A model generated the notes under the pieces. The model was not told where the DNA came from, searched no databases, and worked only from the letters and a program-made list of their open reading frames with translations. Positions 57,300-64,000 of a stretch of 64,000 nt of DNA are shown in pieces (the stretch's first letter is position 1; every line of letters starts with the position of its first letter). The translations under genes were made by a program, and so were the position numbers. The stretch lies in contig NZ_CP110128.1 of the NCBI RefSeq assembly GCF_028471945.1, positions 174,501-238,500 on the forward strand. The letters are read 5' to 3'. This DNA comes from Pseudomonas sp. WJP1. Lineage in GTDB: Bacteria > Pseudomonadota > Gammaproteobacteria > Pseudomonadales > Pseudomonadaceae.

Positions 57300-58643
57300 A
57301 TGACCCGACAGCTCAAGCTTGGCGCTTTCCTGATGGCGACAGGGCACCACGTCGCCGCCTGGCGCCATCCACACGTGCCGGCCGATGCCGGCCTGGACTT
57401 CGCCCACTACAAGCGTCTGGCGCAGATCGCCGAAGCGGCCAAATTCGATGCTTTGTTCATCGCCGACAGCGTGGCGGCAGCGACTGGGGCCATCGCCAGT
57501 CGCATGGCCCGTTCCGACCATTTTGAACCGCTGACGCTGCTCTCGGCGTTGAGCGTGGTGACCGAGCATATCGGGCTGATTGCCACGGCCACCACCAGCT
57601 ACAACGAGCCGTACCATGTCGCGCGCAAGTTCGCTTCCCTGGATCATCTCTCAGGAGGGCGCGCGGGGTGGAATCTGGTGACGTCCGACAATGCCGCCGA
57701 AGCGCTGAACTTTGGCCGCACCGAGCATCTTGGGCATGCCGAGCGCTACAGCCGGGCGCGAGAGTTTCATCAGGTGGTCACCGGGCTTTGGGACAGTTGG
57801 GAAGACGACGCCTTTATCCGCGACAAGGCCAGTGGAACCTACTACCACCCGGAAAAAGTCCACACGCTGGATCATCTCGGCGAACACTTCCGGGTCAAAG
57901 GCCCGCTGAACGTAGCGCGTTCGCCTCAGGGGCAACCGGTGATCGTACAGGCCGGTTCTTCCGAGGCCGGTCGTGAGCTGGCGGCGCAAACGGCCGAGGT
58001 GGTGTTTACCGCGCAGACGTCGCTGACCAGTGCCCAGGCGTTTTATCGCGACCTGAAAGGGCGTTTGAGTCGATACGGTCGCAGCGACGACTCGCTGAAG
58101 ATCATGCCCGGTGTTTTCGTGGTCGTCGGGCAAACTGAAAGCGAAGCCCGGGAAAAAAATGAAACGTTTCAGCAATTAGTCGAACCCGAGGTTGGCGTGG
58201 CCTTGCTTGGGCGTATGCTGGGCAACTTCGATTTGTCGAAGTACCCGCTGGACGGGCCGTTGCCCGACTTGCCGCTGACTGAAAGCGGTCAGCAAAGCCG
58301 ACAAAAATTGCTGACGGAGCTGGCCGGCCAGGAGCACCTCAGCCTCGCCGAACTGGGTCGCAGGATTGCTGGCGGTCGCGGGCATTACAGCCTGGTGGGA
58401 ACGCCGGCGCAGATTGCCGATCGCTTGCAGGAGTGGTTCGAACAGGGCGCGGCGGATGGCTTCAATGTGCTGGTGCCGCACTTGCCCGACGGTCTGGAGG
58501 ATTTTGCCCGCGGCGTTGTACCGGAGCTGCAACGGCGCGGATTGTTCAGAACCGAATACGAAGGTCGCACGCTGCGTCAGAACCTTGGACTGGCGAGGCC
58601 TTCCAACAGATTTGCGACAAAACCGGTTGAAGATTTCAGATAA
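57300..58643 (+). CDS. NtaA/SnaA/DszA-type flavin monooxygenase
   Basis: The 447-residue LLM-class enzyme begins with LKLGAFLMATGHHVAAWRHP and has SGGRAGWNLVTSDNAAEALNFG and VIVQAGSSEAGRELAAQTAEVVF. It is expected to use reduced flavin from a separate reductase for oxidative C-S or C-N cleavage. It is co-transcribed after the receptor and before an aldo/keto reductase, 20 bases away; reduction of the aldehyde it would release is a reasonable coupling. It is only distantly similar to the 39653-41011 enzyme. Confidence 0.88.
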   Translation: MTRQLKLGAFLMATGHHVAAWRHPHVPADAGLDFAHYKRLAQIAEAAKFDALFIADSVAAATGAIASRMARSDHFEPLTLLSALSVVTEHIGLIATATTSYNEPYHVARKFASLDHLSGGRAGWNLVTSDNAAEALNFGRTEHLGHAERYSRAREFHQVVTGLWDSWEDDAFIRDKASGTYYHPEKVHTLDHLGEHFRVKGPLNVARSPQGQPVIVQAGSSEAGRELAAQTAEVVFTAQTSLTSAQAFYRDLKGRLSRYGRSDDSLKIMPGVFVVVGQTESEAREKNETFQQLVEPEVGVALLGRMLGNFDLSKYPLDGPLPDLPLTESGQQSRQKLLTELAGQEHLSLAELGRRIAGGRGHYSLVGTPAQIADRLQEWFEQGAADGFNVLVPHLPDGLEDFARGVVPELQRRGLFRTEYEGRTLRQNLGLARPSNRFATKPVEDFR

Positions 58644-58663
58644 AACAGACAAGAGAGGATTCG

Positions 58664-59701
58664 ATGACTTACACCGCTGCCGAAAACCGCTACGACTCCA
58701 TCCCTTACCGCCGCGTGGGCCGCAGCGGGTTGGTGCTGCCGGCGCTGTCCCTGGGCCTGTGGCACAACTTCGGCGACAGCACGCCGATCGACACCCAGCG
58801 TGCGCTGTTGCGCACGGCGTTCGACCTGGGCATCAACCATTTCGACCTGGCCAACAACTACGGCCCGCCGTATGGCAGTGCTGAAACCAACTTCGGGCGT
58901 TTGCTGCGTGAGGACTTCAAGCAGTACCGCGACGAGTTGATCATTTCCAGCAAGGCTGGTTGGGACATGTGGCCCGGCCCTTACGGTCAGGGCGGCGGTT
59001 CGCGCAAGTACGTGCTCGCCAGCCTTGACCAGAGCCTGCAGCGCCTGGGCCTCGATTATGTGGACATCTTCTATTCCCATCGTTTCGACCCGGACACGCC
59101 GCTGGAAGAAACCGCCAGTGCCCTGGCTACCGCCGTACAGCAGGGTAAGGCGTTGTACATCGGTATCTCGTCTTATTCAGGGGTGAAAACCCGCGAAATA
59201 GCGGCGTTGCTCAAAGAGTGGAAAGTCCCGTTGTTGATTCACCAACCGGCCTACAACCTGCTCAATCGCTGGGTGGAAAAGGACCTGCTGGACACCACCG
59301 ACGAACTCGGCACCGGCGTGATTGCCTTCACGCCGCTGGCTCAGGGGCTGCTGACAGACAAGTACCTCAACGGCGTGCCGGCGGATGCGCGAGTCAACCG
59401 TCCGGGCGGTGGTTCGTTGCAGGCCGCGCATTTGTCCGAGAGCAACATTGCCCAGGTGCGCGCGCTCAATGAGATCGCCAAGCGTCGCGGTCAGAGCCTG
59501 GCACAACTGGCGCTGGCCTGGACCCTGCGCGATCCTCGGGTGACCTCTGCGCTGATCGGCGCGAGCCGGCCGGAGCAGATTATCGAGAACGTGGGGGCGT
59601 TGAAGAATTTGAGCTTTAGCGCAGAAGAGTTGGCGGAGATTGACCGGTTTGCCCAGGAGGGGGGGATCAATCTTTGGGAGAAGCCTTCGACGGCTGAGTA
59701 A
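58664..59701 (+). CDS. aldo/keto reductase, YghZ/AKR14-like
   Basis: The 345-residue NADPH-dependent reductase has the catalytic tetrad in FDLANNYGPP (Asp, Tyr), SSKAGWDMWPG (Lys) and DIFYSHRFD (His), plus GASRPEQI for the cofactor. E. coli YghZ reduces L-glyceraldehyde 3-phosphate and methylglyoxal. In this operon it may reduce an aldehyde made by the upstream monooxygenase. A terminator follows. Confidence 0.9.
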   Translation: MTYTAAENRYDSIPYRRVGRSGLVLPALSLGLWHNFGDSTPIDTQRALLRTAFDLGINHFDLANNYGPPYGSAETNFGRLLREDFKQYRDELIISSKAGWDMWPGPYGQGGGSRKYVLASLDQSLQRLGLDYVDIFYSHRFDPDTPLEETASALATAVQQGKALYIGISSYSGVKTREIAALLKEWKVPLLIHQPAYNLLNRWVEKDLLDTTDELGTGVIAFTPLAQGLLTDKYLNGVPADARVNRPGGGSLQAAHLSESNIAQVRALNEIAKRRGQSLAQLALAWTLRDPRVTSALIGASRPEQIIENVGALKNLSFSAEELAEIDRFAQEGGINLWEKPSTAE

Positions 59702-59722
59702 ATTCGTTCTTGGTCAAGAACG

Positions 59723-59758
59723 ATCAAGCATCCCCTCGAGGAAGAGGGGATTCTTGAT
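59723..59758. terminator. strong bidirectional hairpin
   Basis: ATCAAG and ATCCCCTC pair with GAGGGGAT and CTTGAT around GAGGAA, giving 14 base pairs and one mismatch. T-rich sequence follows on the plus strand. It separates the AKR gene from the convergent XRE-peptidase insert. Confidence 0.85.
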
Positions 59759-59782
59759 TTACTTTAAAGGGCGACGCGGTAG

Positions 59783-60985
59783 TTATTTTTTGCTTGGGAA
59801 GCCAAGTATCTCTGCTGTTTCGTTGAAAAATGTATCCCTCGCAGATCTCTTTCTGAACTGCATGTCGATCACCTGCGATTGATCTGGGAGGGTAAAGTAA
59901 CCCTTATCCAAGCTACACAGGCTTTCAAGAATGGGTAGAGGCAGCCCCAATAGCTGTCTCACTTGAGATCGGGAAAGTACCTTATTATCCACGAGCATTT
60001 TCACGCCTTGAGCAATTAACAGCGGCCTTTCAAAATCATAATCGCCATCCATTGGTTCGCCCTTGACCCAACCTCTTGCTGACCTGGCTTTCCACAATCT
60101 CGTTGTCGTGGTGTCGTTGATTATCTCTAGGTCAAGACATCTGCGAACCATCGCTGCCACAGACACCTTCCAGCGTGGCTTCAGAGCTAGCAAGGTATCC
60201 AGCGTAGGCCAGCGAATCTCCCTCAGGAAACTCTCTGCTGGCATTAGGAATGCGCTTGCAAATCGATGTGCCTGTGATTCAAGCAGAGCGTAATTCGATT
60301 CGTACTGTTCCTTGGAAACATGCCGGTGGAGAACGATATGCCCAAGCTCATGGGCCGCATCGAATCGATTTCGAATGCCATTTGCCTTGTCTGCTACAAG
60401 GAGTACATAAGGTCGTTGATCCAGCTCATACCAATTTGATACACCATCCATTTTCAGGTGGCCTAGCGTGGTTCGAGCGCAGACGATCCCCGCATTCTCC
60501 AGAACATGAACGACATTGGGTATGGGAGCGATTCCCAGGCCCCAAGCTTGACGACATTCACTAGCCATTCGTTCGATTTCTTCGTCGGAAATCAGCAGGC
60601 AATTGCTTTCTTCCAGATGAGGAACATTAACGGCGACGAATTCAAGGCTTTCTTGAAGCTTGTATGAGATGTCCTGAAGCCACTCCAAGCGTACCTCCGC
60701 TATTTCTCTCGCATTAGCGGTGGCACTCACTTGTGAGCGGAAGAAAAACGGTGTGTTCTCATTGGTTACGATTTGCTCCTCCAGGAGCCAGTTTTCACTG
60801 ACGCCAAAGACCTCGCATAACCGCTGAAAAGCATCGGCTTCAGGAACCTGAAGCCCGTTCTCCCATTTAGAAATATTTCCAGAGGCGCGTCCCACCATTT
60901 CGGCCAAGGCGGTCTGGGTGATACCACACGTGAGCCGCAACTGTTTGAGACGCTCGGACTGAAAGCCCGCGACTCCAGTTCTCAT
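59783..60985 (-). CDS. XRE regulator fused to ImmA/IrrE metallopeptidase
   Basis: The 400-residue protein has an N-terminal Cro/C1 helix-turn-helix (about residues 10-65; LRLTCGITQTALAEMVGRASGNISKWENG) and an M78 peptidase domain with the zinc motif HELGH in DAAHELGHIVLHRH (about residue 217). ImmA cleaves a repressor in ICEBs1, and fused forms occur with toxin-antitoxin or phage-defence systems. GC and codon use are clearly lower than the flanking sulfur genes. It is preceded by a frameshifted gene three bases upstream, so they form a unit. Confidence 0.85.
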   Translation of the reverse strand: MRTGVAGFQSERLKQLRLTCGITQTALAEMVGRASGNISKWENGLQVPEADAFQRLCEVFGVSENWLLEEQIVTNENTPFFFRSQVSATANAREIAEVRLEWLQDISYKLQESLEFVAVNVPHLEESNCLLISDEEIERMASECRQAWGLGIAPIPNVVHVLENAGIVCARTTLGHLKMDGVSNWYELDQRPYVLLVADKANGIRNRFDAAHELGHIVLHRHVSKEQYESNYALLESQAHRFASAFLMPAESFLREIRWPTLDTLLALKPRWKVSVAAMVRRCLDLEIINDTTTTRLWKARSARGWVKGEPMDGDYDFERPLLIAQGVKMLVDNKVLSRSQVRQLLGLPLPILESLCSLDKGYFTLPDQSQVIDMQFRKRSARDTFFNETAEILGFPSKK

Positions 60986-60988
60986 GCT

Positions 60989-61665
60989 TCACCTCTTGGA
61001 ATTTTGCTCATCATCAGTTAGGTCTTCGATTTCTTCAGCGCGGCGCATCTTATCTCGCAATTTCACCAATTCAATCGGTTTCTGATCAATTGCCTGGTTA
61101 TCAGAGTAGCCCTGAAGAAGCTCTTCGAACGTGCAGTTCATATGGAAGCCTTTACCGTTGAAATAAGGTATGGCCATCACGATCGCCAAAGGCTCTGATT
61201 GATCCGCGGTACGTGGAGGTGGAGCATGGACTACGACAAGCGCATGGATCAATTGTTCGGAAACGGTGTGGGACAGTCCATCGATCCAATCCATCTGAAT
61301 TGAAGCTAACGATTCGTTCAGCGCTTTCAGTTCATTGCGGTGTTTCGCAGCGCGAACTTCTTTTTGCCAAGGCAAAACAACAGACGTAATGCGCAGCTTT
61401 CCCAACTCCAATAGCACGTAATTGTGCCCTTTGGGGTCGGTTGATTTTACGAGCGGATTCCAGCGCTTCATGCCTGCCAAGGCATCCTGAGCAAGTGAGT
61501 GGCGTAAGTGCCCTCGTAGATCTTCATGAGGGGTATGAATCAGGAGGTCCTCTACGACTTTCGTAGCTTTTTGAAAGGTTTGAGGAATCAGGACGCCCAG
61601 TTCTCAAAAAACTCTCGATCGACTTGCGCACGAATGAAACCTTGAATCTCTTCCTTTGTGACCAT
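60989..61665 (-). pseudogene. partner of the XRE-peptidase, frameshifted near its start
   Basis: The upstream part reads ATG GTC ACA AAG GAA GAG for 25 codons (MVTKEEIQGFIRAQVDREFF and ENWAS) and stops at 61588-61590. The remaining 195 or so codons lie in another frame that joins immediately (LIPQTFQKATKVVEDLL onward to NSKR). One extra base in the CC run at 61591-61592 would fuse them into a single protein of about 225 residues. The family is unknown to me; the C terminus is charged. A mutation, a sequencing error, or programmed frameshifting could explain it. A start at an internal TTG (61480) would give 163 residues. Confidence 0.6.
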
Positions 61666-61730
61666 GCGTTCCACCACTCACTATTCGGTAAGCGGATTTT
61701 TACTTCATTTTTATTCGTTATGGAAGGCAT

Positions 61731-61752
61731 AACCTGTTTTTTTGTACAGGTT
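61731..61752. promoter_or_regulatory. dyad upstream of the XRE-peptidase unit
   Basis: AACCTGT and ACAGGTT are perfect arms around eight bases, mostly T, 66 bases before the first ATG. It could be the XRE protein's own operator. Confidence 0.4.
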
Positions 61753-61798
61753 GCCAGACGAGTGGTGGGGTAAATCAAACTTACTTCGATGTTAGGGG

Positions 61799-62641
61799 TC
61801 ATCGAAAAAACGGCACATCCCCCAACACCGTCGCCCGCTGCATCACCCGCCGCGCTGGCCGGTAATCATCGACCGCATAATGCTGGGTCACGCGGTTGTC
61901 CCAGAACGCTATGTCGTCTTTCTGCCAGCGCCAGCGAATGGTGAATTCCGGGCGGGTCGTATGGGCGAACAGGAACTTCAGGATCGCCTCGCTCTCGGTT
62001 TCCGACAACTCGTTGATCTTCGAGGTGAAGCCCTCGTTGACGAACAGTGAGCGACGTCCGCTCACTGGATGTGTGCGGATCACCGGGTGTGACAGCGGCG
62101 GATTCTTGCGCCGAGTCTCTTCCCACTGGGTCAATGCTTCAGGCGTGTTGCCATAGCGCTCCAGCGGGAACGAGCGAGTGAAGTCGTGGGTGGCGGTCAG
62201 CCCTTCGAGCAGGCTTTTCAAGGGTGCCGACAAGGCTTCATAGGCGGCGATGCCACTGGCCCACAGGGTATCGCCGCCAAACTCCGGCAGCAGCTTGGCA
62301 CTGAGCACCGCGCCCATGGCCGGGGTTGGCAGGAAGGTCACGTCGGTGTGCCAGATCGCGTTGTCACGCACGTCGGTGACGGCGGTGTCGAGGATCAGCA
62401 CCTCTGGCTGTTCCGGTACGTTCGGGTAGATCGGGTGGATGTGCAGGTCGCCGAAATTGGCGGCGAATCGCGCCTGCTGCTGCGGGGTGATCGGCTGGTC
62501 ACGGAAGAACAGCACCTGGTGCTTGAGCAGCGCCTGCTCGATGGCGTCGCGTTGTTCCAGGTTCAGCGGCTGGCTGACGTCGACGCCGCTGATTTGTGCG
62601 CCGAGGGCGGAGCTTAGGGGGACGATGGTCAGGTGGCTCAT
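61799..62641 (-). CDS. tauD: TauD-type alpha-ketoglutarate dioxygenase
   Basis: The 280-residue non-heme iron enzyme has ligands in IWHTDVTF (H98, D100) and TQHYAVDDY (His), and co-substrate arginine in RPARRVMQR. TauD oxidises taurine to sulfite and aminoacetaldehyde. It follows tauC by 57 bases on the same strand. Substrate could be taurine or another sulfonate. ATG is preferred over an upstream TTG. Confidence 0.87.
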   Translation of the reverse strand: MSHLTIVPLSSALGAQISGVDVSQPLNLEQRDAIEQALLKHQVLFFRDQPITPQQQARFAANFGDLHIHPIYPNVPEQPEVLILDTAVTDVRDNAIWHTDVTFLPTPAMGAVLSAKLLPEFGGDTLWASGIAAYEALSAPLKSLLEGLTATHDFTRSFPLERYGNTPEALTQWEETRRKNPPLSHPVIRTHPVSGRRSLFVNEGFTSKINELSETESEAILKFLFAHTTRPEFTIRWRWQKDDIAFWDNRVTQHYAVDDYRPARRVMQRATVLGDVPFFR

Positions 62642-62698
62642 GGTGGTTCTCTTCAATCCGGGGGCGCCGAAATGTCGGCGTAGTCAGTGCTGAATGTG

Positions 62699-63532
62699 TC
62701 AGTGAGCCTGGCCGTGCCATGGCACCAGTTTGCGTTGCAGGGCACGCAGGCCCATCTCCATGGCGAAGGCAATCAGCGCGATCACCAGAATCCCCAGCAC
62801 CACCACATCGGTGACCAGGAACTGCGCAGCCGACTGCACCATGAAACCCAGGCCGCTGGTGGCGGCAATCAATTCGGCGGCCACCAGCGTCGACCAACCC
62901 ACGCCCAGGCCAATGCGCACGCCAGTCAAGATGTCCGGCAAGGCGCTCGGCAGAATCACATGGCGGATCAGTTGTGCGCGGGTCGCGCCCAGTGACTGCG
63001 CGGCGCGCAATTTGGCCGGGTCGACGGTTCGCACACCAGTGGCGGTGGCGATGGCTATCGGGGCGAAAATGGCCAGGTAGATCAACAGCACTTTCGACAA
63101 CTCGCCGATACCGCACCAGATCACGATCAGCGGCAGGTAAGCCAGCGGTGGAATAGGGCGGTAGAACTCGATCAACGGATCCAGCACGCCTCGGGCAATA
63201 CGGTTGGCACCGATGGCAATGCCAACCGGCACGGCGGTCAGCACCGCAAAGCCGAGCCCCAAGCCAATGCGGCTGAGGCTCGCGCCCAAGTGCTGCCACA
63301 AGGTCGAATCCATGTAGCCGCTGGTGACCAACAGCCAGCCTTTTTGCAGCACGGCGGACGGTGGCGGCAGGAACAGAGGTTCGATCAAGCCAGTCGCCGT
63401 GACGGCCCACCAAATGACAACGAGCGCGACCAGCGTCAGCACACTGATCCAGCGGGTGCTCAAACTGCGGCGCAGTGGAATGACCGTAGTGCCTGGTTTG
63501 ACCGCCGCGGCGGGAATTTCGTAGCTGCTCAT
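62699..63532 (-). CDS. tauC: taurine-type ABC permease TauC
   Basis: The 277-residue protein has six membrane segments and the EAA-like loop [25 protein letters not shown] near residue 180. It forms the pore with TauB and TauA. It overlaps tauB by four bases. tauA would lie beyond the window. Confidence 0.9.
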   Translation of the reverse strand: MSSYEIPAAAVKPGTTVIPLRRSLSTRWISVLTLVALVVIWWAVTATGLIEPLFLPPPSAVLQKGWLLVTSGYMDSTLWQHLGASLSRIGLGLGFAVLTAVPVGIAIGANRIARGVLDPLIEFYRPIPPLAYLPLIVIWCGIGELSKVLLIYLAIFAPIAIATATGVRTVDPAKLRAAQSLGATRAQLIRHVILPSALPDILTGVRIGLGVGWSTLVAAELIAATSGLGFMVQSAAQFLVTDVVVLGILVIALIAFAMEMGLRALQRKLVPWHGQAH

Positions 63533-64000
63533 GCGTGCTCCTGCCGCTGGGCGGCGCTGCGTTGGGAGAACACTTTGGCGAGCACGTGTTCGCGGGTTTC
63601 GATAAAGCGCGGATCGGACTTGATTGACCGTGCCGATTCACCGGCGGCGTAACGCTGACCGAAATCCAGGTGCAGGCGCTCGACGATCTGCCCGGGATTG
63701 GGTGCCAGCAGAATCAGATCCGTGGCGAGAAACACCGCTTCTTCAATGTCGTGGGTAATCAGGAAGACTGGTTTGGCGGTACGCCGCCAGACTTGCAGCA
63801 GCAACTCTTGCATCTGTTCGCGGGTGAAGGCGTCGAGGGCACCGAAGGGTTCGTCCATCAGCAATACACGCGGATCGGCAGCGAGCGCGCGGGCCAGGCC
63901 GACCCGCTGTTTCTGGCCGCCCGAGAGTTGCCAGATCCGGCGGCTTTCAAAACCGGCAAGGTCCACCAGTGCAAGCATTTCCCTTGCGCGGATTTCGCGT
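63529..64000 (-). CDS. tauB: taurine-type ABC ATPase TauB, 5' end outside window
   Basis: The last 157 codons or so are present. The chain enters the window at [17 protein letters not shown] and has signature LSGGQKQRV, Walker [15 protein letters not shown] and [11 protein letters not shown]; Walker A lies beyond the edge. It couples ATP hydrolysis to taurine import with TauC. Confidence 0.9.
   Translation of the reverse strand, partial: REIRAREMLALVDLAGFESRRIWQLSGGQKQRVGLARALAADPRVLLMDEPFGALDAFTREQMQELLLQVWRRTAKPVFLITHDIEEAVFLATDLILLAPNPGQIVERLHLDFGQRYAAGESARSIKSDPRFIETREHVLAKVFSQRSAAQRQEHA

Noticed and set aside
61524..61802. 92-codon open frame on the minus strand
   Set aside because: It overlaps the 25-codon start and the body of the frameshifted gene in a third frame; the frame that joins those two parts is better supported.
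61799..64000. Naming the last genes a complete tauABCD operon
   Set aside because: TauA is not in the window and tauB is cut, so taurine specificity is only the best guess.

Overview
The window reads as chromosome of a Pseudomonas of the fluorescens group (inferred, not tested against a database). Codon use is GC-rich. The order desA / GGDEF-EAL protein / oscA / sbp / cysT / cysW / cysA matches what I know of P. aeruginosa PA0286 to PA0280. Many intergenic gaps carry paired REP palindromes (REPINs) of types familiar from fluorescens-group genomes.

The dominant theme is sulfur scavenging. (1) 2.4-6.6 kb: sulfate-starvation protein OscA and the sulfate ABC importer Sbp-CysTWA. (2) 10.8-20.1 kb: sulfate-ester use, with arylsulfatase AtsA, importer AtsRBC, the alpha-ketoglutarate alkylsulfatase AtsK, a second formylglycine hydrolase and two LysR regulators. 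(3) 21.4-27.8 kb: a TonB-dependent receptor with its own TonB-ExbB-ExbD, an alpha/beta hydrolase and a sigma-54 activator that lacks a visible DNA-binding domain. (4) 37.0-43.5 kb: MetNIQ importer, an NtaA/DszA-type flavin monooxygenase and two SfnB-type oxidoreductases. (5) 44.8-49.4 kb: cystine importer TcyJLN, D-cysteine desulfhydrase and serine acetyltransferase. (6) 53.8-64 kb: a LacI regulator, a TonB-dependent receptor, a flavin monooxygenase, an aldo/keto reductase and a tauBCD-like set that runs off the end. Together these bring organosulfur compounds through the outer and inner membranes, release sulfite or sulfate, and feed cysteine synthesis.

Non-sulfur genes lie between these blocks: a partial delta-9 desaturase and a c-di-GMP enzyme at the left end; a Crp/Fnr regulator, a receiver-only response regulator, an AraC regulator and a desaturase at 7-10.7 kb; an RHS core protein and the TriABC efflux pump at 29-35.4 kb; a methyltransferase and a DUF3077 protein with a structured leader at 35.5-37 kb; the choline transporter BetT, a short-chain dehydrogenase and a LysR regulator at 49.7-53.8 kb. 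A lower-GC insert at 59.8-61.7 kb (an XRE/ImmA-IrrE metallopeptidase and a frameshifted partner) breaks the last sulfur block and looks acquired.

The points most worth a second look are the LacI-controlled receptor/monooxygenase/reductase module, the dedicated TonB system beside the sulfatase genes, the frameshifted XRE-peptidase pair, the DUF3077 leader, and a recurring ATTC-TTAA-GAATAT motif upstream of the sulfur transcription units. I see no CRISPR array, tRNA, rRNA, insertion sequence or integrase in the window.
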